Shown here piece by piece: positions 56,032 through 64,000 of a DNA stretch of 64,000 nt. The position numbers were made by a program, and so were the translations under genes. Position 1 is the first letter of the stretch; each line of letters opens with the position of its first letter. This DNA comes from Actinacidiphila yanglinensis (GTDB taxonomy: Bacteria; Actinomycetota; Actinomycetes; Streptomycetales; Streptomycetaceae). The DNA is taken from assembly GCF_900107965.1 (NCBI RefSeq), contig NZ_FNVU01000017.1, positions 124,001-188,000 of the forward strand. Reading direction: 5' to 3'. The notes under the pieces are model-generated. The model was given only the letters and a program-made list of their open reading frames with translations, was not told the origin of the DNA and ran no database searches.

Positions 56032-57030
56032 TCAGTTGCCGGCGAGGAGTTCCAGCGTGTCGATCACGCGGTTCGAGAAGCCCCACTCGTTGTCGTACCA
56101 GGCGACCACCTTGACGTGGCGGCCGTCGACGCGGGTCAGGGCCGAGTCGAAGATCGCGGACGCCGGGTTGCCGGTGATGTCGGAGGACACCAGCGGGTCC
56201 TCGGAGTACTCGAGGATGCCGGCGAGCGGGCCCTCCGCCGCCGCGCGGTAGGCCGCGAGCACGTCGTCGCGCGTCACGTCGCGGGCGACGGTCGTGTTGA
56301 GCTCGACGATCGAGCCGACCGGGACCGGCACCCGGATCGAGTCGCCCGACAGCTTGCCCTCCAGCTCCGGGAGCACCAGGCCGATCGCCTTCGCGGCACC
56401 CGTCGTGGTGGGCACGATGTTGACGCCCGCGGCACGCGCCCGGCGGGGGTCACGGTGCGGGCCGTCCTGGAGGTTCTGCTCCTGCGTGTAGGCGTGCACC
56501 GTGGTCATGAACCCGTGCTCGATACCGGCGAGTTCGTGCAGGACGGCGGCCAGCGGGGCGAGCGCGTTGGTCGTGCACGACGCGTTCGAGACGATCGTGT
56601 GCAGGGCCGGGTCGTACACCTTGGAGTTCACCCCGAAGGCGAGAGTCACGTCGGCGCCGTCCGACGGCGCGCTGACCAGGACCTTCTTCGCGCCCGCGTC
56701 GAGGTGGGCGCGGGCCGCCTTGGCCGAGGTGAAGCGGCCGGTCGCCTCCAGCACGACGTCGACGCCCAGCGCGGCCCACGGCAGTCGGGCCGGCTCGCGC
56801 TCGGCCAGCACCTTGATCCGGCGGCCGTCGACGACGATGACGTCACCGTCGACGGTCACCGGGCGGCCGAGCCGGCCGGAGGTGGAGTCGAAGGCGAGCA
56901 GGCGGGCGAGGGCGGTGGGTTCGGTGAGGTCGTTGACGGCCACGACCTCCAGGTCGCTGTCACGTTCGAGCAGGGCGCGCAGCACGTTGCGCCCGATGCG
57001 GCCGAATCCGTTGATGGCGATGCGAGTCAT
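56032..57030 (-). CDS. gap: Glyceraldehyde-3-phosphate dehydrogenase, type I
   Basis: 332 aa, glycolysis/gluconeogenesis. NAD-binding INGFGRIGRNVLRALLERD at the N-terminus, catalytic Cys in SNASCTTN near residue 150, and the closing WYDNEWGFSNRVIDTL. ATG at 57030 follows AAGGGGA. It is not linked to pgk or tpi, so it is probably an additional paralogue rather than the main glycolytic gene. A 282-bp gap with no gene follows. Confidence 0.94.
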   Translation of the reverse strand: MTRIAINGFGRIGRNVLRALLERDSDLEVVAVNDLTEPTALARLLAFDSTSGRLGRPVTVDGDVIVVDGRRIKVLAEREPARLPWAALGVDVVLEATGRFTSAKAARAHLDAGAKKVLVSAPSDGADVTLAFGVNSKVYDPALHTIVSNASCTTNALAPLAAVLHELAGIEHGFMTTVHAYTQEQNLQDGPHRDPRRARAAGVNIVPTTTGAAKAIGLVLPELEGKLSGDSIRVPVPVGSIVELNTTVARDVTRDDVLAAYRAAAEGPLAGILEYSEDPLVSSDITGNPASAIFDSALTRVDGRHVKVVAWYDNEWGFSNRVIDTLELLAGN

Positions 57031-57166
57031 GAGTGGTGTCCCCTTCCGGTTCGTCCACCAGGTTCGCTCGCGGCCGCGGCCCGTGGCGGCGGCCTGAGCG
57101 CCATGGTTCGCAAGGATCGCGCCAGGTCGGCACGGCACCGCCGGGCGGCGGGACCGCGCGTACGGG

Positions 57167-58123
57167 TCACTCGCCGCGGGTGAAGGTGCGCCGGTACTCG
57201 CTCGGCGTGGTGCCGAGGGTGCGCTGGAAGTGCATCCGCAGGTTCGCCCCGGTGCCGAGGCCGACGTCCGCGGCGATCTGCTCGATGCTCCGGCCCGAGC
57301 GCTCCAGCAGTTCGCGGGCCAGGTCGACGCGGGCGCGCATCACCCACTGCATCGGCGTGTACCCGGTGTCGTCGGTGAAGCGGCGCGAGAACGTCCGGGG
57401 TGAGACCGCCGCGTGCCGGGCGAGCACGTCGAGGGTGAGCGGTTCGCCGAGCCGGTGCAGCGCCCACTCCCGGGTGGCGGCGAAGCGTTCGCCCAGCGGC
57501 TCCGGCACGCTGCGCGGCACGTACTGCGCCTGGCCGCCACTGCGGTAGGGCGCCGCGACCAGCCGCCGGGCCGCGTGGTTCGACGCGGCCACGCCCAGGT
57601 CGCGGCGCAGCACGTGCAGGCACAGGTCGATGCCCGACGCGGCCCCGGCCGAGGTCAGCACGCTGCCCTCGTCGACGAACAGGACGTTCTCGTCGACCCG
57701 CACGAGCGGGTGCTTCGCCGCGAGCGCCCGCGTGTAGTGCCAGTGCGTCGTGGCCCGCTTGCCGTCCAGCAGGCCCGTGGCGGCCAGCGCGAAGGCGCCC
57801 GTGGAGATCGCGGCCAGCCGCGCGCCCCGTGCGTGCGCCGCGACCAGCGCGTCGGCGACGGCGGCCGGCGGATCCTCCCGGTCGGGGAACCGGTACCCGG
57901 GGATGAACACGATCTCGGCCCACGCCAGGGCGTCGAGGCCGTCCGCGACGTGGTACGACAGCCCGTCGCCGCCGGTCACCAGGCCGGGTGCCGCGCCGCA
58001 CACCCGCACTTCGTACGGCATGCTCGCCCGGGTCGAGAACACCTGCGCGGGGATCCCGACGTCGAGTGGTTTCGCCCCTTCGAGCACGAGGACGGCGACG
58101 CGATGCAGGCGGGAGGGGGGCAC
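57167..58123 (-). CDS. GlxA-like AraC-type regulator (DJ-1/PfpI + AraC HTH)
   Basis: 318 aa. The N-terminal DJ-1/PfpI-like domain (RVAVLVLEGAKPLDVGIPAQ to about 180) has no nucleophilic Cys in the elbow (AAISTGAFALAATG), as usual for regulators. The C-terminal AraC/XylS domain has two helix-turn-helix units (LDVLARHAAVSPRTFSRRF and IEQIAADVGLGTGANLRMHF). The start is uncertain: GTG at 58123 is used, GTG at 58129 is possible. Divergent from the TetR-epoxide hydrolase unit. Confidence 0.9.
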   Translation of the reverse strand: MPPSRLHRVAVLVLEGAKPLDVGIPAQVFSTRASMPYEVRVCGAAPGLVTGGDGLSYHVADGLDALAWAEIVFIPGYRFPDREDPPAAVADALVAAHARGARLAAISTGAFALAATGLLDGKRATTHWHYTRALAAKHPLVRVDENVLFVDEGSVLTSAGAASGIDLCLHVLRRDLGVAASNHAARRLVAAPYRSGGQAQYVPRSVPEPLGERFAATREWALHRLGEPLTLDVLARHAAVSPRTFSRRFTDDTGYTPMQWVMRARVDLARELLERSGRSIEQIAADVGLGTGANLRMHFQRTLGTTPSEYRRTFTRGE

Positions 58124-58193
58124 GGACACCAGCGTAGGCGCAGGCTCGCCCCGGCCACGGAAACGAGCCCCGCCGCACCACCGGTCGCGGGCT

Positions 58194-58233
58194 TGCGTAC
58201 ATCCGTTCCGCAGCGAGTGTACATTTGTACGCA
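58194..58233. promoter_or_regulatory. TetR operator and leaderless promoter before the epoxide hydrolase unit
   Basis: TGCGTACA (58194-58201) and TGTACGCA (58226-58233) are perfect inverted arms, and GTACA-TT-TGTAC (58219-58230) is a second, nested palindrome. TACATT at 58220-58225 is a -10 box 7 bp before the ATG at 58233, so the repressor would sit on the transcription start of a leaderless mRNA. Confidence 0.6.
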
Positions 58234-58832
58234 TGGAACAGGACGAGCCGCGCCCGCGCCCCCGGCCGCGCCGGAAGGACCCCGACCGCAAGGAACGCGT
58301 GCTCGACGCGGCGCTCGACGTCCTCGCGGAGCACGGCGTGGCCGGGACCACCCACCGGCGGATCGCCGCCCGCGCCGACGTCCCCCTCGGCTCCGTCACC
58401 TACCACTTCGCCGGCCTGGGCGAGCTCAGGGCGGCGGCGTTCACGCGGTACGTCGCGACCAGGTCCGCGGCCTTCAGCGCGCTGTTCACCGGCGTGGAGA
58501 CCCGCGAACAGCTGGTCGAGGTGCTGACCGACCTGGTGCAGCAGGGGCCCGCCCGGCACCGGAGCGCGGTACTCGGCTTCGAACTCCACCTGGCCGCGCT
58601 GCGCGACCCCGCCCTGCGCGCGCTCACCGAGCGGTGGACCCGCGAGAGCCGCGCGGTCCTCGCCGCCTTCACCGGCCCCGAGCACGCCGCTCGCGTGGAC
58701 GCCCTCCTCGAAGGCGCGATCCTGCACGCCCTGCTCTCCACCACGCCCGAGCCGCGGGAGCGGACGCGGGCGATGATCGACCAGGCCCTCGGCCCGGTGG
58801 ACGACCCCTTCACCTCCCGGAGCACCGCATGA
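58233..58832 (+). CDS. TetR family regulator coupled to epoxide hydrolase
   Basis: 199 aa. After a Pro/Arg-rich start, the helix-turn-helix is THRRIAARADVPLGSVTYHF (residues 40-59). The C-terminal domain is a TetR_C type. Its TGA overlaps the ATG of the hydrolase gene (ATGA), so the two proteins are made together. Likely autorepressor relieved by an epoxide or aromatic ligand. Confidence 0.9.
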   Translation: MEQDEPRPRPRPRRKDPDRKERVLDAALDVLAEHGVAGTTHRRIAARADVPLGSVTYHFAGLGELRAAAFTRYVATRSAAFSALFTGVETREQLVEVLTDLVQQGPARHRSAVLGFELHLAALRDPALRALTERWTRESRAVLAAFTGPEHAARVDALLEGAILHALLSTTPEPRERTRAMIDQALGPVDDPFTSRSTA

Positions 58833-59959
58833 CCGACCACCCGCCCCTGCTCGCCGTCCCCGACGCCGAACTGGACGAGCTGCGCGCCCGCCTGCGCGGC
58901 ACCCGGTGGCCCACCGCCTGGCCGCTCGACGGGTGGGCCGCCGGCACCGAGCCCGGCGAGCTGCGGCGGCTGGTCGCCCACTGGGCCGACGGCTACGACT
59001 GGCGCGCCCACGAGGCCGCCGTCAACGCCCTGCCCTCCCACCTCGCCGACCTCGACGGCACCCCCGTCCACTACCTGCGCTTCGACGCGCCGCGTCGCGA
59101 CGACCTGCCGATCGTGCTGACGCACGGCTGGCCCAGCTCCTTCGTCGAACTGGTCGGGCTCGCCCGCAGGTTGGCGGACCCGGCGCGCCACGGAGGCGCC
59201 GACGAGGACGCGTTCACCGTCATCGTCCCGTCGCTGCCGGGCTTCGGCCTGTCCCCGCAGCGGCCCGGGCCGGACGGCCCCCCGACGCAGGAACTGTGGC
59301 ACCGGCTCATGCACGACCACCTCGGCTTCACGCGCTACGCCGCACACGGCGGGGACCTCGGCGCGGGCATCACCTCGCGGCTGGCCGCCGCCCACCCCGA
59401 GGCCGTCGCCGGCATCCACCTGCTCGCGGTCGCCGACCCCCGCGCCTACGACCCGTCGACCGTCACGCCCGAGGAGCAGGCGTACCTCGACTCCGTCGCC
59501 GCCTGGTCCGCCGAGGAGGGCGGTTACCTGCACCAGCAGCAGACCCGGCCGCTGACCCTGAGCTACGGACTCGCCGACTCGCCGGCCGGACTGCTCGCCT
59601 GGATCGTGGAGAAGTACCGCGCCTGGAGCGACTGCGGCGGCGACCTGTCCAGCCGCTTCAGCGACGACTTCGTCCTGACGCAGGCGTCCCTCTACTGGTT
59701 CACCCGCACCATCTCGACGTCCTTCCGGCCCTACTACGAGCACGGCCGCGGCCGGTCCCGACGCCTGGAACGGGTCGACGTGCCCACCGCGGTCGCGGTG
59801 TTCCCCGCCGACCTCGTCCGGCCGCCGCGCAGTTGGGCCGAGCGCACCTACCACGTCACCCGCTACACCCCGATGCCGCGCGGCGGCCACTTCGCCGCGC
59901 ACGAGGAACCGGAACTCCTGGCGGCGGACCTCACGGAGTTCTTCCGCGAGCTGCGCTGA
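58829..59959 (+). CDS. Epoxide hydrolase, microsomal type
   Basis: 376-aa alpha/beta hydrolase. It has the N-terminal EHN domain (LLAVPDAELDELRARLRGTR), the oxyanion motif LTHGWPSSF, nucleophile Asp in AAHGGDLGAGI (about residue 175), and catalytic His in PRGGHFAAHEEP. It opens epoxides to diols via a covalent ester, for detoxification or catabolism. ATG at 58829 overlaps the TetR stop. Confidence 0.93.
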   Translation: MTDHPPLLAVPDAELDELRARLRGTRWPTAWPLDGWAAGTEPGELRRLVAHWADGYDWRAHEAAVNALPSHLADLDGTPVHYLRFDAPRRDDLPIVLTHGWPSSFVELVGLARRLADPARHGGADEDAFTVIVPSLPGFGLSPQRPGPDGPPTQELWHRLMHDHLGFTRYAAHGGDLGAGITSRLAAAHPEAVAGIHLLAVADPRAYDPSTVTPEEQAYLDSVAAWSAEEGGYLHQQQTRPLTLSYGLADSPAGLLAWIVEKYRAWSDCGGDLSSRFSDDFVLTQASLYWFTRTISTSFRPYYEHGRGRSRRLERVDVPTAVAVFPADLVRPPRSWAERTYHVTRYTPMPRGGHFAAHEEPELLAADLTEFFRELR

Positions 59960-60050
59960 GCCGGGCGGATCGCCGGCGGACGGCCGGGCACCGTTTTTCG
60001 TCGAGCGACCGGTGCACCCTCATCGGCGAACCCCCGGGCGGCGCGGCTCG

Positions 60051-61103
60051 CTACGCCCCGTTGCCGGGGACCTCGGCGGTCACGAGGTAGAGGGTGACCG
60101 CCGCGAAGAAGGGCTCCCGGGCGAGGTGGGCGAGGAAGTCCTCGGCCGTCTCCGGAGTGAAGTACCCGGCCGCCACCGCGCGTTCGGCGTTGCGCCGGAA
60201 GCCGAGGATGCGGTCGGCGGCGCGCACCTCGCGCAGGACGGTGGTGGCCGGCAGTACCGAGGGCACGGTGAAGCCCGCGGCGGTCGCGAGGCGCGGGAGC
60301 TGGCGGCCGATGGCGCCGTTGCGGACGACGCGGTCGGCCAGGTGCCGGGTGAAGGCCCGGGAGACCGCCGGATCGGGGTGGTCGACGGACAGGGACTCCC
60401 AGTCGGGTTCGGCCATCACGAGGCGGCCGCCGGGGCGCAGCACGCGGTGGGCCTCGGCGAGCGCGCGGGCCGGGTCGGCGACGTGCTGGAGGACGCGGTC
60501 GGTGTGGGCCCGGTCGACGGTCGCCGTGCCGTAGGGCAGGGCGTGCAGGTCGGCCAGATGGACGTGGGTGGCGGGGAGTTCGGCCGCCCGTTCGCGTGCT
60601 CGGGCGGCCATTTCGGGGCTGTGGTCGAGGCCGAGCACGGTGCCGGCGGGCGTGGCCGCACCGGCGAGCGCGGCCAGATCCGTCCCCGGGCCGCAGCCGA
60701 GGTCGGCGACCGTGTCGCCCGGGCGGATCGCGAGTGCCTCCAGTGCGGACCGCTTGTAGGAGCGGGCGATGTGGGTGGCGGCGAGCCGGTCCTGGTAGCC
60801 GATCCGGTCGGGCACCACCGCCTCGAACACGGCGTCGGCGGTACGGGCCAGGGTCCGGACCTCCAGGGCGAGCAGTTCCCGTCCCTCGGGGGTGAGCCGG
60901 AGCGGCCGCTGCCGCTGCCCCGGCCGCTCGTCCAGGTACTCGACGAGCCGCTTCGCCTCCAGCCGGGCCAGCGCCCCGGACAGGCTGCCGCGGCCGAGCC
61001 GGGCCCCGGTCATCCGCTCGACGGCGCTGTTCACGGCGTACCCGTGCAGCGGTCCGTCGGCCAGCGCGCAGAGCACCAGCATCTGGGCGTCGTTCGTCCG
61101 CAT
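60051..61103 (-). CDS. PadR-type HTH fused to a SAM-dependent methyltransferase
   Basis: 350 aa. Residues 1-90 form a PadR winged helix (QMLVLCALADGPLHGYAVNS, then GSLSGALARLEAKRLVEYL and the wing RQRPLRLTPEGREL). Residues 110-350 form a class I methyltransferase with motif I VADLGCGPGTDLAAL, motif II LGLDHSPEMAARARE and GGRLVMAEPDWESLS. Both parts are in one uninterrupted frame from ATG at 61103, after AGGAG. The substrate may be a small molecule that the regulator senses; target unknown. Confidence 0.88.
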   Translation of the reverse strand: MRTNDAQMLVLCALADGPLHGYAVNSAVERMTGARLGRGSLSGALARLEAKRLVEYLDERPGQRQRPLRLTPEGRELLALEVRTLARTADAVFEAVVPDRIGYQDRLAATHIARSYKRSALEALAIRPGDTVADLGCGPGTDLAALAGAATPAGTVLGLDHSPEMAARARERAAELPATHVHLADLHALPYGTATVDRAHTDRVLQHVADPARALAEAHRVLRPGGRLVMAEPDWESLSVDHPDPAVSRAFTRHLADRVVRNGAIGRQLPRLATAAGFTVPSVLPATTVLREVRAADRILGFRRNAERAVAAGYFTPETAEDFLAHLAREPFFAAVTLYLVTAEVPGNGA

Positions 61104-61250
61104 GGTCGGCGGCTCCTGGGTTCGGGGGGCGGGGGAGAAACGGCGAAAAGGCAGCGGAAGGACGGTTCCGGTGCGCCGTTCGGAGGCGGCCGCACCGAAA
61201 GACCTCCGGTCCGCGTCCCGTTGTAGCACGCGCCGCGTGTCATCGTTCCG

Positions 61251-61256
61251 TAGGAT
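61251..61256 (+). promoter_or_regulatory. -10 box of the cis-prenyltransferase gene
   Basis: TAGGAT, about 47 bp before the ATG at 61303. No good -35 at normal spacing. Confidence 0.4.
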
Positions 61257-61302
61257 GGGTACCCGCCGACACTCCCGGAGCGCCCCGAAGGGACCCGTCC
61301 GC

Positions 61303-62082
61303 ATGCGATTGACCGACCCTCTCTACGCCCTCTACACGCGGCGGTTGCGCCGCCAGGTGACGGAATCCGGCGCGCTGCCACGGCACATCGGGCTGATCAT
61401 GGACGGAAACCGGCGCTGGGCCCGGCAGATGGGCATCGCGAACCCGAGCCTGGGACACAAGGCCGGCGGCGAGCACGTCGAGGACGTGCTGTCGTGGTGC
61501 GACCGGCTCGGTGTCCCGCACGTGACCGTCTTCGTGTGCTCCACGGAGAACCTCGCCCGGCGCGACGAGGGCGAAGTCGCCTTCCTCATGGGTTTGATCG
61601 AGGAGGTGGTGAGCCGGCACCTGGCCGGCCCCGGGGCGCGCCGCCGGATGCACATCGCGGGGTCGCCGGACTCGCTGCCGGACCGTACCGCCCGCGTGCT
61701 CAAGGAGGCCGAGGAGGCCACCCGCGACTGCGCGACCGGATCGCACGTCACGCTCGCCATCGGCTACGGGGGCCGCCAGGAGGTGGTCGACGCGCTGCGC
61801 GAACTCCTCCACGAGGAGGCGGAGTCCGGCCGGACCCTCGAAGAACTCGCCGCGGTTCTGGGCGTCGACGACGTGTCCCGGCACCTGTACACCGCCGGGC
61901 AGCCCGACCCCGACCTGGTCATCCGCACCAGCGGCGAGCAGCGCCTGTCGAACTTCCTGCTGTGGCAGAGCGCCTACGCGGAGCTGTACTTCTGCGAGGC
62001 GTACTGGCCGGCCTTCCGCGAGCTGGACTTCCTGCGCGCCGTGCGCAGTTACGGCACGCGGCAGCGGCGCCGCGGGGCCTGA
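61303..62082 (+). CDS. uppS: Polyprenyl diphosphate synthase (cis-prenyltransferase, UppS family)
   Basis: 259 aa. Diphosphate-binding MDGNRRWARQMG near residue 33, and the closing IRTSGEQRLSNFLLWQSAYA with the AELYF that follows, are diagnostic. It elongates allylic diphosphates with isopentenyl diphosphate in cis; the chain length cannot be read here, and Streptomyces usually has several paralogues, so the product may be short- or long-chain. It has a lysine-poor, Arg-rich end. Confidence 0.9.
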   Translation: MRLTDPLYALYTRRLRRQVTESGALPRHIGLIMDGNRRWARQMGIANPSLGHKAGGEHVEDVLSWCDRLGVPHVTVFVCSTENLARRDEGEVAFLMGLIEEVVSRHLAGPGARRRMHIAGSPDSLPDRTARVLKEAEEATRDCATGSHVTLAIGYGGRQEVVDALRELLHEEAESGRTLEELAAVLGVDDVSRHLYTAGQPDPDLVIRTSGEQRLSNFLLWQSAYAELYFCEAYWPAFRELDFLRAVRSYGTRQRRRGA

Positions 62083-62183
62083 GCCCGCGAGGACGGCCCG
62101 CGGCGCCGTCGGCGTGCGGCAGACTACGGTCGTCGAGGGGCGCCGCGGGGGGATCCGGGCGCGGGGGATCCGGGGGGATCAGC

Positions 62184-63089
62184 ATGGCAAAGTCACGTCG
62201 TACGCCCAGGGCTGTCGCGGCCGCGGTACTCGTGCCGCTCGCGCTGGCCGCTTCCGCCGGCTGCGGCGGCCCGGCCCACCACGACCGGCCGGCGCCCGCG
62301 CCCACGTCCGCCACGCCCACGGCGAACCCGCACACCGCCGACCCCGATCCGCGCCATCTGGCCCTCGGCGACTGCTTCGACGCCGATCGCGGCCTGACCC
62401 TCACCGGCGGGACGCAGCCGGCCGGGCCCGTGCACATCGTGCCGTGCACGGGCACCCACGATGCCGAGGTGTACGGCCGGTTCACCTACGTGGAGGGAGG
62501 CTACCCGGCGGCCCAGCTCCGTATCATCGCCACGTCGGACTGCGCCGATCTCGTCCCGCGCTACGACATGGACAGCTGGACCCTCTCCGCGACCGCGGAA
62601 CTGGCCCGCGCCCTCCTGCCGACACGGACGCAGTGGGCGGCCGGCGACCACGACGGCATCTGCTATTGGACCCCGCGCGACCCCCCGACGACGACCCGGC
62701 TGCGCCACGACAGGACCACGTCGACCGCCGCCCAGTACGCCTACCTGGACGCCGTGGACCGGCCGGAGTCCGCCCTGGCCACCGACCCGGCGTCGCAGGG
62801 GGAGACGGACCTGTCGTCGTACCAGAACTGGTCGGCGGGGGTGGCCGATTCGCTCACCACCGAGGAGCAGCTGCTCCGGGCGCGCACCTGGCCGGTCGCC
62901 GCCCAGGGCCCGGTCGAGGCGCTGCTGCAGCGCGTCGACGCGCTCGTCCCGCAGTGGCGTGCGGCCTCGCAGCAGGCGTCCCCGGCCGCCATCAAGCGCA
63001 CGACCGGCACCCTCCGCGGCCGGAACGCCGAGCCCCAGGAGCAGGCCGTCCGCCAGGCGCTCGGCCTCACCACGACCCGCGCGCGCTGA
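62184..63089 (+). CDS. Lipoprotein with Septum_form domain
   Basis: 301 aa. Signal peptide with lipobox LAASAGC (Cys about residue 27), a Pro/Thr/Ala linker, then LALGDCFDADRGL and VHIVPCTGTHDAEVYGRF, the paired-Cys signature of the actinobacterial Septum_form family (PF13845). Later Cys residues (SDCADL, GICYW) suggest two disulfides. It would be anchored to the outer face of the membrane. Precise role unknown. It follows the prenyltransferase by 101 bp. Confidence 0.85.
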   Translation: MAKSRRTPRAVAAAVLVPLALAASAGCGGPAHHDRPAPAPTSATPTANPHTADPDPRHLALGDCFDADRGLTLTGGTQPAGPVHIVPCTGTHDAEVYGRFTYVEGGYPAAQLRIIATSDCADLVPRYDMDSWTLSATAELARALLPTRTQWAAGDHDGICYWTPRDPPTTTRLRHDRTTSTAAQYAYLDAVDRPESALATDPASQGETDLSSYQNWSAGVADSLTTEEQLLRARTWPVAAQGPVEALLQRVDALVPQWRAASQQASPAAIKRTTGTLRGRNAEPQEQAVRQALGLTTTRAR

Positions 63090-63235
63090 CCCACGCGACG
63101 ACCCGCACGGCCGCCCCGCGGCGTACCGCACACGGCGCCCCGCGGCATGCCCCGGGCATCGCCCCGCCGCGCGCCTCGCACCGCGCCCCGCCCGCCGCTT
63201 GGGTAACGACTTGGACGAGGCTGCGACGAGCCCTC

Positions 63236-63291
63236 TTGACCTCCGCCGACAGCGGGCCTACCTTGACATTCGCCAATAGGAAAGTTTCCTA
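63236..63291 (+). promoter_or_regulatory. Promoter and ROK-type operator
   Basis: TTGACC (63236-63241), 17 bp, TACCTT (63259-63264) is a vegetative promoter; a second TTGACA lies at 63263. TAGGAAA-G-TTTCCTA (63277-63291) is a perfect palindrome just downstream of the expected start, placed for repression. It is typical of ROK sugar regulators. Confidence 0.7.
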
Positions 63292-63318
63292 ACAGTGAAC
63301 TGAGGGAGGATGGCGCGC

Positions 63319-64000
63319 ATGGCTGGCACCCCCGGAACGCCGCGCGTCCTGCGCGCCATGAACGACCGCGCCGCGCTCGACCTCCTCCTGGAGCACGGGA
63401 CGCTGTCGCGGACCAGGATCGGCAAGCTCACCGGGCTGTCCAAGCCCACCGCGTCGCAACTGCTCGCGCGGCTGGAGGCGGCCGGACTGGTGCTGGCCAC
63501 CGGCACCACCGCGGGCCGCCCGGGGCCCAACGCCCAGCTGTACTCGGTGAACCCCGCGGCCGCCCACGTCGCCGGCCTCGACGTGAACACCGAGCGGATC
63601 AGGGCCGCGGTCGCCGACATCACCGGCCGCACCGTGGGCGCCTACCGGCTGCCCACCCCGCACCACCGCACCGGCACCACCGTCGAGCAGGTGGTGCAGG
63701 CGCTGGAGGGGGCGGTCAAGGCCGCCGGGCTGAGCCGCGCCGATCTGCACCGGGTGGTGATCGGCACGCCCGGTGCGTTCGACCCGAGCACCGGACGTCT
63801 GCGCTACGCCAGCCACCTGCCCGGCTGGCACTCGCCGACCCTGCTGGACGAGCTGGCCGTCGCGCTGCCGATGCCGCTGGAGTACGACAACGACGTGAAC
63901 CTCGCCGCGATCGCCGAGCAGCGGCTCGGCGCCGCCCGCGGGCACGGCGACTTCGCGCTGCTGTGGAACGAGGAGGGCATCGGCGCCGCCTTCGTGATCG
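63319..64000 (+). CDS. ROK family transcriptional regulator, partial (3' end outside window)
   Basis: The first 227 residues are visible. The N-terminal winged helix contains TRIGKLTGLSKPTASQLLAR, and the ROK kinase-like domain starts near residue 75 (VAGLDVNTERIRAAVADITG), with IGTPGAFDPSTG and YDNDVNLAAIAEQRLGAAR. Such proteins repress sugar uptake or breakdown genes. The ATG at 63310 abuts GAGGGAGG, whereas the in-frame ATG at 63319 has a 9-bp spacer, so the latter is chosen. A perfect palindrome upstream suggests autoregulation. Confidence 0.93.
   Translation, partial: MAGTPGTPRVLRAMNDRAALDLLLEHGTLSRTRIGKLTGLSKPTASQLLARLEAAGLVLATGTTAGRPGPNAQLYSVNPAAAHVAGLDVNTERIRAAVADITGRTVGAYRLPTPHHRTGTTVEQVVQALEGAVKAAGLSRADLHRVVIGTPGAFDPSTGRLRYASHLPGWHSPTLLDELAVALPMPLEYDNDVNLAAIAEQRLGAARGHGDFALLWNEEGIGAAFVI

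Noticed and set aside
57167..62082. Terpene or natural-product cluster (prenyltransferase, methyltransferase, epoxide hydrolase, regulators)
   Set aside because: Genes are on different strands with separate promoters, there is no cyclase or core synthase, and each makes sense alone.

Overview
The window is high-GC actinobacterial DNA. Coding frames show strong third-position GC bias, GTG starts are frequent, and gene order folC - valS - (two small genes) - clpX - clpP2 - clpP1 - tig matches the Streptomyces chromosome. Mycothiol-type redox proteins, ROK, SpoIIE-phosphatase and DasA-like gene content, a TTA codon in one secreted-enzyme gene, and the typical intergenic palindromes with GGGGCGCGGGGAAC ends all point to Streptomyces or a close relative in the Streptomycetaceae. 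I see no integrase, transposase, phage gene, CRISPR array or biosynthetic cluster. It reads as chromosomal core to semi-core sequence.

Layout. 1-10.7 kb: folate and translation genes (folC, valS), a tandem pair of P/Q/G/Y-rich single-pass membrane proteins, and the proteostasis block clpX, clpP2, clpP1 and tig with a good ClgR site. 10.8-11.1 kb: tRNA-Pro(TGG) and tRNA-Gly(TCC), back to back. 11.5-17.7 kb: a small membrane protein, an Eis-like acetyltransferase, a membrane PP2C/SpoIIE phosphatase, asparaginase with a divergent Lrp/AsnC regulator, and rpiB-nei. 17.7-18.3 and 23.0-23.8 kb: two gene-free repeat arrays made of ~40-bp GGGTGCCC units plus exact 124-bp palindromic elements. 18.3-30.3 kb: bioY, a VOC protein, a DsbA-type nitroreductase-like protein, aminopeptidase N 1, an AbiEi-like protein, a Tat-exported metallophosphoesterase and an FtsX-type ABC exporter. 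30.5-41.2 kb: malQ, a tiny leaderless membrane gene, MarR with a divergent MFS gene, a DMT transporter, aminopeptidase N 2, and a two-gene unit with an AbiEii-like nucleotidyltransferase. 41.4-49.5 kb: a GH84-type secreted glycosidase with a TTA codon, a VOC protein, HNH endonuclease, MscS, and a polytopic membrane protein. 49.8-53.4 kb: an ECF41/SigJ module (DoxX, CMD peroxidase-like, sigJ) sharing a precise promoter motif. 53.4-64 kb: TetR-MFS, gap, a GlxA-like AraC regulator, TetR-epoxide hydrolase, a PadR-methyltransferase fusion, a cis-prenyltransferase, a Septum_form lipoprotein, and the start of a ROK regulator with its operator.

How parts connect. The strongest regulatory logic read directly from DNA is: ClgR to clpP1P2; the ECF41 sigma factor to its own promoter and to CMD-DoxX; MarR to its own gene and a divergent MFS pump through twin operators; TetR operators overlapping leaderless start sites; and a perfect ROK palindrome. 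The most promising under-described items are the ECF41 regulon pair, the composite palindrome/array loci, the overlapping nucleotidyltransferase pair, the PadR-methyltransferase fusion, and the bldA-type control and altered catalytic pair of the GH84 enzyme.
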